Assembly: GCF_013409865.1 (NCBI RefSeq)
Contig: NZ_JACCBM010000001.1
Span: 310,001 to 374,000 of the forward strand
DNA length: 64,000 bases
Source: Herbiconiux flava
GTDB taxonomy: Bacteria; Actinomycetota; Actinomycetes; Actinomycetales; Microbacteriaceae
Reading direction: 5' to 3'
Positions 17,519 through 26,554 of this stretch are shown here, piece by piece. The stretch's first letter is position 1; each line of letters begins with the position of its first letter. Below the pieces are notes generated by a model. The model made no database searches. It was not told the DNA's origin and saw only the letters and a program-made list of their open reading frames with translations. The position numbers and the translations under genes are program-made.

Positions 17519-17528
17519 ATGTATAGTT
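17499..17528 (+). promoter_or_regulatory. MFS promoter with a 26-bp TetR-type operator laid over it
   Basis: -35 TTGAAA (17499-17504), 17-bp spacer, -10 TATAGT (17522-17527). A near-perfect palindrome covers 17503-17528 (12 of 13 base pairs match; core ACATTCATGAATGT at 17509-17522), filling the space between the two hexamers. A bound repressor would block RNA polymerase. The likely binder is the TetR protein encoded just after the MFS gene. Confidence 0.8.
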
Positions 17529-17551
17529 AGGAGTCTCACCCGGAGGTCTCC

Positions 17552-18994
17552 ATGTCTGTCATCACGCCCGCGCGCACCTCGTCGTCGCGGCGCTGGATCC
17601 TGCTCGCCGTCGTCTCGGCCGGGCTGCTGCTCATCACCATCGACAACTCGGTGCTCTACACGGCCCTGCCGACGCTCACGCGCGAGCTCGGCGCGAGCGG
17701 CACCGAGAGCCTGTGGATCGTCAACGCCTATCCGCTCGTGATGGCCGGACTGCTGCTCGGCGCCGGCACGCTCGGCGACCGGGTCGGTCACCGGCGGCTG
17801 TTCCTGATCGGCCTCGTCGTGTTCGGGTTCGCCTCGCTGCTGGCCGCCTTCTCGCCCGCACCCCTGGTGCTGATCGGCGCCCGCGCGCTGCTCGCCGTCG
17901 GCGCGGCCGCGATGATGCCGGCGACGCTCGCGCTGATCCGGCTCGGCTTCTCCGACGTGCGGGAGCGCAACATCGCCATCGGCATCTGGGGCAGCGTCTC
18001 GGTGGTCGGCGCGGCCGCCGGGCCGATCCTCGGCGGGCTGCTGCTGGAGTGGTTCTGGTGGGGTTCGGTCTTCCTGATCAACGTGCCGATCGTGATCGCG
18101 GCGCTCGTGGCGACCCCGTTCGTGGCGCCGCACACGCCCGGCGACCGCAGCCGGCCATGGGACCTGGCGTCCTCCCTGCTCGCCATGGTGGGGCTGGCGG
18201 GCGTCGTCGTGGCGCTGAAGGAGGTGACCAAGGCGGGGCCGTCGTGGCTCGTGGTCGGGCTCGCGCTGGTCGTCGGCGTAGCGGGGCTCGCGCTGTTCGT
18301 GCGGCGGCAGCGGAGGCTGCCGTACCCGTTGCTCGACCTGGCGCTGTTCCGGCGGCCGGCGCTGTCGGCGGGCGTGCTGGCGGCGGGCGTGGCGCTGTTC
18401 ACCATCGCGGGCGCCGAGCTCGTGACGGCGCAGCGCTTCCAGGGCGTCGAGGGCTTCAGCCCGCTGAACGCGGGGCTCGTCGTGGCGGCGCTCGCCCTCG
18501 GCTCGCTGCCGAGCGCGCTCGCGGCCGGGGCGCTGCTGCACCGGGTGGGTCCGCGACCGCTGATCGCCGGCGGGCTCGGGCTCGCCGCCGTCGGCGCCGC
18601 CGTCACGCCGCCGCTGATGGCGTTCGGCTGGGGCGGGGTCGTCGCCGGGCTCGCCGTCGCGGGCGTGGGGCTCGGCTTCGTGATGGCCTCGGCGTCGGCC
18701 GCGATCATCGGCAGCGCGCCCGCCCACCGCGCGGGCATGGCGTCGTCGGTCGAGGAGGTCTCGTACGAGCTCGGCGGGCTCGTGGCGATCGCGGTGCTGG
18801 GCGGGCTGATCACGTCGACCTACGCGCCGTCGGCGGTCGGTGCCGTGGGCGCCTCGGGCGCCTCTGGCGCCTCTGGCGCCGATCCGGCGTTCACCACCGT
18901 GCTGCTCGTGATCGCGGGGGTGCTCGCGCTGAGCGCGGTCGCCACGGCGCGGCTGCTGCGGAACACCCCGGCGTCGGCGCTCTCGGGGCACTGA
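17552..18994 (+). CDS. DHA2-type (14-helix) MFS drug exporter
   Basis: 480 residues of the QacA/EmrB/LfrA type, proton-coupled efflux of amphipathic or cationic compounds. Motif A (LGDRVGHRRLF, about 75-85) and motif C (VVGAAAGPILGGLL, about 150-163) are present; about fourteen helices can be traced. A Gly-Ala-Ser repeat (GASGASGASGA, 9-bp DNA repeats at about 18848-18880) lies in the last outer loop. GGAGG 5 nt before the ATG is the ribosome site. The operator over its promoter and the downstream TetR gene suggest substrate-induced expression. Confidence 0.9.
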   Translation: MSVITPARTSSSRRWILLAVVSAGLLLITIDNSVLYTALPTLTRELGASGTESLWIVNAYPLVMAGLLLGAGTLGDRVGHRRLFLIGLVVFGFASLLAAFSPAPLVLIGARALLAVGAAAMMPATLALIRLGFSDVRERNIAIGIWGSVSVVGAAAGPILGGLLLEWFWWGSVFLINVPIVIAALVATPFVAPHTPGDRSRPWDLASSLLAMVGLAGVVVALKEVTKAGPSWLVVGLALVVGVAGLALFVRRQRRLPYPLLDLALFRRPALSAGVLAAGVALFTIAGAELVTAQRFQGVEGFSPLNAGLVVAALALGSLPSALAAGALLHRVGPRPLIAGGLGLAAVGAAVTPPLMAFGWGGVVAGLAVAGVGLGFVMASASAAIIGSAPAHRAGMASSVEEVSYELGGLVAIAVLGGLITSTYAPSAVGAVGASGASGASGADPAFTTVLLVIAGVLALSAVATARLLRNTPASALSGH

Positions 18995-19081
18995 GCGGCC
19001 GCGGCCGGGCGGCCGGCACCGGGCGGCGACCGTGGCGCGGTGGCCGCGCATCCTGAACCCGACGTCTACCCTGGAGGGACC

Positions 19082-19621
19082 ATGCGCCCGAACAACCGCA
19101 CCGCGATCCTCGACGCCGCCGTGCGGGTCGTCACGCGGGACGGCCTGCGGGGGCTGACCCTCGAGGCCACGGCCGAGGAGGCCGGCCTCACCCGCGGCGG
19201 CATGATGTACCACTTCCGCGACCGCGGAGCCCTCGTGCACGCGCTGAACGAGCACCTCGCCCGCGAGTGGGACGCCCGCCTGGAGTCAGCCGCAGGGAAG
19301 GCCGCCGACGCGTGCACCCCCGACGAACGCATCGCGGCTTACACGCTCGTGACCTCGTCGGAGGAGACGAACCCGGCGGAGCTCGCGCTCATCCTCGAAG
19401 CGTCGAAGAACCCCACCGACTCCGCCCTCTGGGACGAGGTGCAGCGCCGCTGGACCCCCACCCCCGCCGAGGCGGAGGCCGACCCGGCGGCTCTCGACCG
19501 CTTCGTGCTGCGCCTCGCGGCCGACGGCCTCTGGGCCTACGACGCCATCAGCGGCGACGAGCTCCCGCCCGCCCTCCGCCGCCGCCTCGCGGTGCGCATC
19601 GCGACCCTCCTCGCGGAGTAG
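19082..19621 (+). CDS. TetR family regulator, likely repressor of the MFS exporter
   Basis: 179 residues. HTH at about 5-50 (AILDAAVRVVTRDGLRGLTL, TRGGMMYHFRDRGALVHALN); the C-terminal part is like TetR_C_11 proteins. The ATG follows GGAGGGACC, a usable ribosome site; an upstream in-frame start is rejected for that reason. It lies 87 bp after the MFS gene in a GC-rich spacer, with TACCCT at 19071-19076 as a weak -10. It probably binds the palindrome at 17503-17528, an inference from position. Confidence 0.87.
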   Translation: MRPNNRTAILDAAVRVVTRDGLRGLTLEATAEEAGLTRGGMMYHFRDRGALVHALNEHLAREWDARLESAAGKAADACTPDERIAAYTLVTSSEETNPAELALILEASKNPTDSALWDEVQRRWTPTPAEAEADPAALDRFVLRLAADGLWAYDAISGDELPPALRRRLAVRIATLLAE

Positions 19622-19628
19622 GGCGCGC

Positions 19629-20384
19629 CTACTCGAGGGTGGCGGCGTGGGCCGCCAGGGCGTCGCGCACGAAGGCGGCGCCCGTGGGGCCGCCGTAGTT
19701 CGCCGCGAAGCGCTCGTCGGCGACGTAGAGCTCGCCGAGGCCGCTGAGGTAGTCGGGGTCGGGGTCGGATCCCGCACCGGGCGTGCCCGGGATGCCCGCG
19801 AGCCACGCGACGTGCCGCCGCGCCAGCTCCTGCGCCTCGGGCCCCGCCGGGTCGAGACCGGCGGCAGCCCCGGCGCTCCAGTCGGCGTTCAGGGCGGCTA
19901 GGCGCTCCTGCCAGGCCGCGCGCGCGTCCGGGCTCATCGCCGCCCACCAGTCGCGCCCCTCCTCGGCCGCCGCCGCGCCCCAGCGCTCGGCCACCTCCTC
20001 CTCGTAGCGGGTCGGGTCGAACCCGTCGAACATGGTCTCGGCCATGAGTGCTCCTCCTTCTGTGAGTGTGTCGATCGTGGTCTGCACCGAGACGATCTGC
20101 CGGTCGAGCCGGGAGCGTTCGCGGCGCAGGTGGTCGAGGTGACGGCGCAGGGCGGCGGGAGCATCCGTCGACTCGTCGAGCAGCCGGGCGATCTCGCCGA
20201 GCCCGACGCCGAGCTCGCGCAGCAGCAGCACCCGCTGCAGTCGCACCAACGCCGCTTCGTCGTAGTGGCGGTACCCGTTCGAGCCGATGCGGCTCGGCGC
20301 GACGAGCCCGATGCGGTCGTAGTGCCGCAGTGCCCGGCTGCTGATGCCGGCCAGCCGCGCGACCTCGGTGATCGATCTGTCCAT
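19629..20384 (-). CDS. MerR-family regulator with TipAS-type antibiotic-recognition domain (TipAL-like)
   Basis: 251 residues: MerR wHTH at about 4-72 (ITEVARLAGISSRALRHYDR), a coiled-coil linker (about 75-110, LRRERSRLDRQIVSVQTTID) and a C-terminal TipAS-like helical domain (DPTRYEEEVAERWG ... DERFAANYGG). TipAL relatives bind thiopeptides or other toxic peptides and activate their own promoter. GGGAGGGAG precedes the ATG. The promoter upstream has the stretched spacer and dyad of MerR activators, so autoregulation is likely. Confidence 0.9.
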   Translation of the reverse strand: MDRSITEVARLAGISSRALRHYDRIGLVAPSRIGSNGYRHYDEAALVRLQRVLLLRELGVGLGEIARLLDESTDAPAALRRHLDHLRRERSRLDRQIVSVQTTIDTLTEGGALMAETMFDGFDPTRYEEEVAERWGAAAAEEGRDWWAAMSPDARAAWQERLAALNADWSAGAAAGLDPAGPEAQELARRHVAWLAGIPGTPGAGSDPDPDYLSGLGELYVADERFAANYGGPTGAAFVRDALAAHAATLE

Positions 20385-20416
20385 CGGATGCTCCCTCCCG
20401 TCGTCTCGTGGAACCG

Positions 20417-20447
20417 ACTGTACGAGTTGACGCTGCGTCAAGGTCAA
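20417..20447 (-). promoter_or_regulatory. MerR-type promoter with 19-bp spacer and dyad
   Basis: Read on the minus strand: -35 TTGACC (20447-20442), a 19-bp spacer (20441-20423) that contains the dyad TTGACG-CAG-CGTCAA (20441-20427), and -10 TACAGT (20422-20417). A 19-bp spacer with a centred dyad is the hallmark of MerR-activated promoters. Confidence 0.85.
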
Positions 20448-20514
20448 GCGTCCGAGACGGGATCGTGATGCGAACCCTCTGCACCCCCGTCTGCCGAGTG
20501 TCGGACGGAGGCGG

Positions 20515-20520
20515 TAACGT
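20515..20520 (+). promoter_or_regulatory. -10 hexamer TAACGT for leaderless phosphoesterase gene
   Basis: 6 nt before the ATG at 20527. Confidence 0.5.
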
Positions 20521-20526
20521 CGGATC

Positions 20527-22407
20527 ATGGCCCCCTTCCGCCGCCGCCGACACGACGACGATCAGCGTGAGCCCCTGCATCCGAGCCCGGCGGCGCCCGA
20601 TGCGGCGGGTGCCGTCGCCTCGCGCCGCGCCTTCCTCAAGGCCGCCGCCGTGGGTGCCGCCGGAGCAGCGGCCGCGGGCCTCGGTGGAGCGGCAATCGGC
20701 GTCGGCGTCTATGCCCAGGAGTCGAACCTCGACTTCGCGCCCGAGGCCAAGGAGCAGAAGCCCGGCTTCGAGCACCTCGTCGTGCTGATGTACGAGAACC
20801 GCTCCTTCGACAACGTGCTCGGCTGGCTCTACAAGAACGAAGAGCTCAAGGCCGGCCAGAAGTTCGAGGGCCTGCACCAGGGCCGCCGCTCGAACCCGGT
20901 GCCCGGCACCGACGAGGAGGTCGAGGCCCGCCCCTACTCGGGCTCGACCGACGAGATCATGCAGAGCCCCAACCCCGACCCGGGCGAGGAGTACTCGCAC
21001 GTCAACACGCAGCTGTTCCAGCGCGTCGACCCCGACGAGAACCGCGACCTGCACGCCAACGGGCTGAGCTATCCCTACAACGCCCCGGGCCCGAACGACC
21101 AGCCCACCATGAAGGGCTTCGTCGAGGACTACATCATCAACTACCGCGAGATCACGAAGAACAAGAAGGAGGCCGGCCGCAAGGAGTACGAGACGGCCAT
21201 GGGCGGCTTCACGCCCGAGATGCTCCCGGTGTTCTCGACGCTCGCCAAGAACTTCGCCGTCTTCGACCACTGGCACAGCGCCGTGCCCTCGCAGACCTTC
21301 TGCAACCGCCTGTTCTTCCATGCCTCCACCTCGCACGGCTTCGTCACCAACAAGGGCGACGGTGGCTACGACAAGTGGCTCGACGCCTCGAAGGCCGAGG
21401 CGCCCACCATCTTCAACCGCCTTCAGGATGCGGGGCTCACCTGGCGCGTCTACTACGACGCCGCCCAGCTCGTCTCCATGACGGGCGTGCTGCACGCCCC
21501 GGTGCTCGAGCCGTACTGGAAGTCGCACTTCCGCGTGATGGAGCAGTTCTACGATGACGTCGCGAACGGAGACCTGCCCGACTACGCCTTCATCGAGCCG
21601 CGCATGATCTACAACCACAACGACATGCACCCGCCGCACGGCACCCTGCGCGAGAGCGACGACGCCACCGCCGACGGCGACGTGGTCATCGATGGCGCCT
21701 TGTCGGATGCGCGGGCGGCCGATGCCCTGCTGCACGCCGTCTACTCGGCCATCCGCACGAGCGACACCCCCTCGGGGTCGAACGCGATGAACACGATGCT
21801 CTTCGTCACCTTCGACGAGCACGGCGGCACCTTCGACCACGTGCCGCCGCCCTCGGCCGTCCCTCCGTCGACCGGCGACCCCGGCGAGATGGACTTCACC
21901 TTCGACCGCCTGGGCTGCCGGGTGCCGGCCATCGCGATCTCGGCGTACACCGCGAAGAACACGATCGTGAACGAGCAGATGGATCACGGATCGGTCATCG
22001 CAACCCTCACGAAGCTGCACGGCCTGAAGCCGCTCACCCGGCGCGACGCCGCCTCGCGCGACATGTTCGACGCGGTGAACCTGAAGGAGCCGCGCCCGGC
22101 GTCCGCCTGGCCGCAGACCATGCCGCAGTACTCTCCACCGAACCCCGAGGTGAGCTTCGACGGCACCTCCGAGGCGCAGCGCATCAAGCCCATCAGCAAC
22201 CCCGCGAAGGGGCTGCTGGGGCTCCTCATCGCCAAGTTCGGTGTGAAGGGCGAGGCCGAGCCGCAGACCTACGCCGAGGCGTACGCCACCCTCATGAACA
22301 CGCAGAACGCGCAGGGCCAGCTCTTCGGCACCCTCGACGGGGTCGACGGCACCCCGCGCCCCACCGCGGCTTCAAGCCCGACGTCGACCTCCACCGCTAC
22401 GCCCTGA
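20527..22407 (+). CDS. Tat-exported alkaline phosphatase/phospholipase C-like phosphoesterase (PF04185)
   Basis: 626 residues. A Tat signal with SRRAFLK (about 32-38) and a following Ala-rich hydrophobic stretch predicts folded export. The mature domain has the family motifs YENRSFDNVLGW (about 94-105), FDHWHSAVPSQTFCNR, NHNDMHPPHG and FDEHGGTFDHVPPP, which hold metal and phosphate ligands. Related enzymes are acid phosphatases or phospholipases C; substrate not determinable here. Length exceeds AcpA-type enzymes, mostly through the C-terminal part. The start is leaderless. It lies divergent from the MerR gene and may be independent of it. Confidence 0.87.
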   Translation: MAPFRRRRHDDDQREPLHPSPAAPDAAGAVASRRAFLKAAAVGAAGAAAAGLGGAAIGVGVYAQESNLDFAPEAKEQKPGFEHLVVLMYENRSFDNVLGWLYKNEELKAGQKFEGLHQGRRSNPVPGTDEEVEARPYSGSTDEIMQSPNPDPGEEYSHVNTQLFQRVDPDENRDLHANGLSYPYNAPGPNDQPTMKGFVEDYIINYREITKNKKEAGRKEYETAMGGFTPEMLPVFSTLAKNFAVFDHWHSAVPSQTFCNRLFFHASTSHGFVTNKGDGGYDKWLDASKAEAPTIFNRLQDAGLTWRVYYDAAQLVSMTGVLHAPVLEPYWKSHFRVMEQFYDDVANGDLPDYAFIEPRMIYNHNDMHPPHGTLRESDDATADGDVVIDGALSDARAADALLHAVYSAIRTSDTPSGSNAMNTMLFVTFDEHGGTFDHVPPPSAVPPSTGDPGEMDFTFDRLGCRVPAIAISAYTAKNTIVNEQMDHGSVIATLTKLHGLKPLTRRDAASRDMFDAVNLKEPRPASAWPQTMPQYSPPNPEVSFDGTSEAQRIKPISNPAKGLLGLLIAKFGVKGEAEPQTYAEAYATLMNTQNAQGQLFGTLDGVDGTPRPTAASSPTSTSTATP

Positions 22408-22490
22408 CGCCTGTCCGCTCGGCTCGCGCCGACACCCTCTCGATCGGCACAGCGGTCCCAGATAATCGAGCATTCATCAGCTGTTTCTGA

Positions 22491-22496
22491 TAGAAT
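22491..22496 (+). promoter_or_regulatory. -10 hexamer TAGAAT for leaderless HNH gene
   Basis: 6 nt before the ATG at 22503. A small inverted repeat (ATCAG ... CTGAT, 22476-22491) just precedes it. Confidence 0.6.
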
Positions 22497-22502
22497 CTCA
22501 GT

Positions 22503-23873
22503 ATGCGGACAGACGCCCAGCTCAAGGAGATCGCCGACGATCTCCGGGTCGCTCTGGGCGCAGCGATCAGCGGGATGGCGGGTCTCACCGATGAGGCACT
22601 GCTCGAGGTCATGGCCGACTTCGAGGTGATCGGGCGGCTGGCTTCGGCGGGGCAGGTGCACGCCGCCGGTGAGGTCGGCGTGCGGTCACGGAGCGAGCTC
22701 GGCGACGAGGGGCTCAGCCGGTCGCAGAACTTCACCACCCCCGTCGCGCTCATCGCGAAGGTCACCGGCGCGTCGGCTCGGGCGTGCAAGGCCCGGCTCG
22801 AGCTGGGGCGGAAGCTTCGTGGTGCGGTGCTGCTGGGTGGGGGCGAGGGGCCGGCGCCGTTCCCGGCGGTGGCGCGTGTGCTCGATGAGGGCGTCCTCGG
22901 GGTTGAGGCAGCGGCGGCAATCGTGAAGCAGTGCGGTGTGCTCGCCGACCGTGGATGCTCGGCCGACGTCGTGGCCCTCGCCGAAGAGACCCTCGTCGAC
23001 CAGACCCTGTCCTGCCGGCTAACGGCCGACGAGACCTTTCGGGCCGCCATCCACCTGCGCGAGGTCGTCGACCCTGATGGCGCTGAGCCACGTGACGAAG
23101 TGCTGCAGATGCAGCGGTCGCTCACGATCGCGCTGGCGCCGGATGGGATGTACCGGGGGAAGTTCGCGCTCGCCCCCGAGCAGGGCGGGGTGTGGATGTC
23201 GAGCATCCGGGCGTTGCAGAGCCCGCGAGTGTCCGGTCCACGGTTCGTCGATGGGGACGAATACGTGGTCGCCGATGGGCGCACGCAGGCGCAGAAGAAC
23301 GCCGACACCGTCACTGAGCTCATTGCCCGTGCCGCGGGCGCCGATAACATGCCCCGCATCAACGGTGCAATCGCCACGGTCAACGTGCACATGACACTCG
23401 ACGATCTCGAGAAGGGGCGCGGAGTCGGCTGGATCGACGGCATCGACCAGCCCATTCCCGCCTCGACCGTCGCTCAGCTGCGGTGCTCATCCCCCGTCGC
23501 CACCACACTGTTCGGCGACCGGGGGGAGGTTCTCTACCACGGCAAGGCGAAGCGGCTCTTCACTGCGGCGCAGAACCGGGCACTAGCCGCCCGTGACGGT
23601 GGGTGCGTGTGGCCCTCCTGCGACAGGCCACCCTCGTTCTGCGAGACACATCATGCGAACGAGTGGGTTTCGGACGATCATCCGCCCGGAAGAACCGACA
23701 TCGACAACGGCGTTCTGCTCTGCCACTTCCACCATTCCCACCTGCACAAATCACCGTGGAAATTGACCATGCAAGACGGGGTGCCGCATCTGATTCCGCC
23801 GAGGTGGGTCGACACGGAGCAGAAGCCGATCCCGACCACCCGGCGACGCACCATCCAGCGATCTGCCGCTTAG
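22503..23873 (+). CDS. DUF222 and HNH endonuclease domain protein (13E12-repeat type)
   Basis: 456 residues: an N-terminal DUF222 helical region (about 10-340) and a C-terminal HNH module (about 365-420; CVWPSCDRPPSFCETHHANE, then NGVLLCHFHHSHLHKS) with the Cys and His residues expected for zinc and catalysis. These proteins are multi-copy and often mobile-looking in actinobacteria; role unknown. The 3' third is AT-richer than neighbouring genes, a mild hint of acquisition. It is flanked by a large hairpin after the stop. Confidence 0.88.
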   Translation: MRTDAQLKEIADDLRVALGAAISGMAGLTDEALLEVMADFEVIGRLASAGQVHAAGEVGVRSRSELGDEGLSRSQNFTTPVALIAKVTGASARACKARLELGRKLRGAVLLGGGEGPAPFPAVARVLDEGVLGVEAAAAIVKQCGVLADRGCSADVVALAEETLVDQTLSCRLTADETFRAAIHLREVVDPDGAEPRDEVLQMQRSLTIALAPDGMYRGKFALAPEQGGVWMSSIRALQSPRVSGPRFVDGDEYVVADGRTQAQKNADTVTELIARAAGADNMPRINGAIATVNVHMTLDDLEKGRGVGWIDGIDQPIPASTVAQLRCSSPVATTLFGDRGEVLYHGKAKRLFTAAQNRALAARDGGCVWPSCDRPPSFCETHHANEWVSDDHPPGRTDIDNGVLLCHFHHSHLHKSPWKLTMQDGVPHLIPPRWVDTEQKPIPTTRRRTIQRSAA

Positions 23874-23890
23874 CCAGCCACGGTCTCCGA

Positions 23891-23948
23891 GGGCAAGCGC
23901 GAAGCGCGCGGCAGCAGACCCGGCTGCCGCGCGCTGACGCGCTTGCCC
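23891..23948. terminator. long two-part hairpin between convergent HNH and glyS genes
   Basis: Outer arms GGGCAAGCGCG (23891-23901) and CGCGCTTGCCC (23938-23948), small internal loop, inner arms GCGCGCGGCAGC (23904-23915) and GCTGCCGCGCGC (23923-23934), 7-nt loop: 23 base pairs in all. Between two gene ends; probably a bidirectional terminator. The rest of 23874-24084 shows only a G8 run near 24065 and no gene. Confidence 0.75.
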
Positions 23949-24084
23949 AAGATGGACATGGCTGGGTCAACGAGGTCGGCGTCACACGCAACTCTGCACA
24001 ATGGGCTCGCCTACAAAGGCACCCTGGGAAACGGACAGACGGGCGATACGGTCGGAGCGTCCCGAGGGGGGGGAGGCGAAGCGG

Positions 24085-25467
24085 CTACGCGCCGACGAGA
24101 CGCTCTGCGAGGTAGCCCGTGAGGCGGTCGAGCGAGATGCGCTCCTGCGCCATGGAGTCGCGCTCGCGCACGGTCACCGCGTTGTCCTCGAGCGAGTCGA
24201 AGTCGACGGTGATGCAGAACGGGGTGCCGATCTCGTCCTGGCGGCGGTAGCGGCGGCCGATGGCGCCGGCATCGTCGAAGTCGACGTTCCAGTTCTTGCG
24301 CAGGTCGGCGGCGAGGGTGCGCGCGAGCGGCGACAGCGCTTCGTTCCGCGACAGTGGCAGCACGGCCGCCTTCACCGGCGACAGGCGCGGGTCGAGCTTC
24401 AGCACGGTGCGCTTGTCGACGCCGCCCTTGGTGTTGGGCGCCTCGTCCTCGTGGAACGAATCGACTAGGAATGCCATCAGCGAGCGCGTCAGACCGGCGG
24501 CGGGCTCGATGACGTACGGCGTCCAGCGCTCACCGGTGGTCTGGTCGAAGTACGAGAGGTCTGTGCCCGAGGCCTTCGAGTGCGTGGTGAGGTCGAAGTC
24601 GCCGCGGTTCGCCACGCCCTCGAGCTCGCCGAACTTGCTGCCCGTGAAGCCGAACTTGTACTCGATGTCGACCGTGCGCTTGGAGTAGTGCGACAGCTTC
24701 TCCTTGGGGTGCTCGTAGAGCCGCAGGTTCTCGGGGTCGATGCCGAGGTCGGTGTACCACTGGAAGCGCTGGTCGATCCAGTACTGGTGCCACTCCTCGT
24801 CCTCACCCGGCTTGACGAAGAACTCCATCTCCATCTGCTCGAACTCGCGGGTGCGGAAGATGAAGTTGCCGGGGGTGATCTCGTTGCGGAAGCTCTTGCC
24901 GATCTGGCCGATGCCGAACGGCGGCTTCTGCCGCGAGCTGTTCAGCACCGCGTTGAAGTCGACGAAGATGCCCTGCGCGGTCTCGGGGCGGAGGTAGGCG
25001 AGGCCCGACTCGTCGTCGACCACGCCGAGGAAGGTCTTCAGCAGCCCCGAGAACTGGCGCGGCTCGGTCCACGATCCGGGCTGGCCCGTCTCGGGGTCGC
25101 GGATGTCGGCGAGGCCGTTGACCGGCGGATGCCCGTGCTTCTCCTCGTACTGCTCGATCAGGTGATCGGCGCGGTAGCGCTTGTGGGTGTGCAACGACTC
25201 CACCAGCGGGTCGGAGAACACCTCGACGTGACCCGAGGCCTCCCACACCTGGCGCGGCAGGATGACCGCCGAGTCGAGCCCCACGACGTTGTCGCGCGAC
25301 TGCACCATGAACTTCCACCACTGGCGCTTGATGTTCTCCTTCAGCTCCACGCCGAGGGGGCCGTAGTCCCAGGCCGACCTGGTGCCGCCGTAGATCTCTC
25401 CGGTCGGGAAGACGAACCCCCGGCGCTTGGCGAGTGCGATGACGGAATCGAGACGGGATGCAGGCAT
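24085..25467 (-). CDS. glyS: glycyl-tRNA synthetase, alpha2 type
   Basis: Charges tRNA-Gly; 460 residues, the length of the single-chain dimeric class II enzyme. Class II motifs are clear: the N-terminal [14 protein letters not shown], motif 2 [19 protein letters not shown], and motif 3 in [13 protein letters not shown]. The start is the ATG at 25467 ([17 protein letters not shown]): the longer in-frame upstream reading is Arg-rich noise from the Ku gene region. CCCGGAGCC precedes the ATG, and a TAGAAT -10 lies at 25521-25526 (minus). Essential gene; lies 97 bp downstream of ku on the same strand. Confidence 0.95.
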   Translation of the reverse strand: MPASRLDSVIALAKRRGFVFPTGEIYGGTRSAWDYGPLGVELKENIKRQWWKFMVQSRDNVVGLDSAVILPRQVWEASGHVEVFSDPLVESLHTHKRYRADHLIEQYEEKHGHPPVNGLADIRDPETGQPGSWTEPRQFSGLLKTFLGVVDDESGLAYLRPETAQGIFVDFNAVLNSSRQKPPFGIGQIGKSFRNEITPGNFIFRTREFEQMEMEFFVKPGEDEEWHQYWIDQRFQWYTDLGIDPENLRLYEHPKEKLSHYSKRTVDIEYKFGFTGSKFGELEGVANRGDFDLTTHSKASGTDLSYFDQTTGERWTPYVIEPAAGLTRSLMAFLVDSFHEDEAPNTKGGVDKRTVLKLDPRLSPVKAAVLPLSRNEALSPLARTLAADLRKNWNVDFDDAGAIGRRYRRQDEIGTPFCITVDFDSLEDNAVTVRERDSMAQERISLDRLTGYLAERLVGA

Positions 25468-25520
25468 GAAGGCTCCGGGATATCTCCGCGCGGCCGGCTG
25501 CTCGCGCTGGATCGCTAGCG

Positions 25521-25526
25521 ATTCTA
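25521..25526 (-). promoter_or_regulatory. -10 hexamer TAGAAT for glyS
   Basis: In the ku-glyS gap; predicts a leader of about 45 nt. No good -35 seen. Confidence 0.5.
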
Positions 25527-25564
25527 CCGGGGAGCCGCCGGGCCGCCCGAACTGGCGCCCGAAG

Positions 25565-26494
25565 TCAGGAGGCCTTGGAGGCCTTCTTCGCCGCGGGCTT
25601 CTTGGCCGGAGCCTTCTTCGCCGGAGCCTTCTTCGCGGCCGCGGGCTCGTCTTCGGAGTCCTCATCCGCATCCGTCTTCTTCGACGACGACGAACCCGAC
25701 GAGCCCGAGCCCCGGCTCTTGTCGACCGAGCGTCGCAGCGCCTCCATCAGATCGAGCACCTCGCCCCCGTCGCTCTCCGCGGCCTCGCGCCCGAACGTCT
25801 CGTCGGTGTCGACCGAGTCGCCCTGGGCGAGCTTCGCGTCGATCAGCGTGCGCAGCTGCTCCTGGTAGTCGTCGGTGAACTTCTCGGGCTCGAAGTCCCC
25901 GGCGAACTGGTCGACGAGCGACATGGCCATGTCGAGCTCCTGCGACGACACCCGCGTCGGCTCGTCGAGCGCCGGGAACGCCGCCTCCCGCACCTCGTCG
26001 CCCCAGAGAAGCGTCTGCAGCACGAGCACGTCGCCGCGCACCCGCAATGCCGCGAGTCGCGTCTTCTGCCGCAGCGCGAAGTGCACCACGGCGGTGCGGT
26101 CGGTGGTCTCGAGGGTCTTCCTGAGCAGCGCGTACGCCTTCGGCGACTTCGAGTCGGGCTCGAGGAAGTAGCTCTTGTCGAACATGATCGGGTCGATCTG
26201 CTCGCTCGGCACGAACTCGACGACCTCGATCTCGCGGCTCTTCTCCTCGGGAAGCGACGCCAGGTCGTCCTTCGTCAGGATGACCGTGCGCTCCCCGTCG
26301 TCGTAGGCCCGCGCGATGTTCTGGTACTCGATGATCTTGCCGTCGATCTCGCACCTCCGCTGGTACCGGATGCGCCCGCCGTCGGCGTCGTGCACCTGGT
26401 GAAGTGCGATGTCGTGATCCTCGGTCGCGCTGTACACCTTCACCGGCACGTTGACGAGGCCGAATGTGATGGCGCCCTTCCAGATCGATCTCAT
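25565..26494 (-). CDS. ku: Ku, DNA end-binding protein of non-homologous end joining
   Basis: 309 residues; homodimer that encircles broken DNA ends and recruits LigD. The N-terminal [19 protein letters not shown] and the core [18 protein letters not shown] are classic bacterial Ku. After residue ~250 comes a Ser-rich linker and a Lys/Ala tail ([18 protein letters not shown]), like the lysine-rich tails that aid DNA threading in other Ku proteins. The ATG at 26494 is preferred over a TTG two codons upstream. Divergent from ligD, with 60 bp between. Confidence 0.94.
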   Translation of the reverse strand: MRSIWKGAITFGLVNVPVKVYSATEDHDIALHQVHDADGGRIRYQRRCEIDGKIIEYQNIARAYDDGERTVILTKDDLASLPEEKSREIEVVEFVPSEQIDPIMFDKSYFLEPDSKSPKAYALLRKTLETTDRTAVVHFALRQKTRLAALRVRGDVLVLQTLLWGDEVREAAFPALDEPTRVSSQELDMAMSLVDQFAGDFEPEKFTDDYQEQLRTLIDAKLAQGDSVDTDETFGREAAESDGGEVLDLMEALRRSVDKSRGSGSSGSSSSKKTDADEDSEDEPAAAKKAPAKKAPAKKPAAKKASKAS

Positions 26495-26554
26495 ACCCAA
26501 TTAGACCGTGGATCGGGCCTTTCCGGCTAGAGCCCCGCAGAGCAGGATGGACCC

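Noticed and set aside
22503..23873. Insertion sequence or intein at the HNH gene
   Set aside because: No transposase, terminal repeats, target duplication or split host gene; DUF222-HNH proteins are free-standing in actinobacteria.
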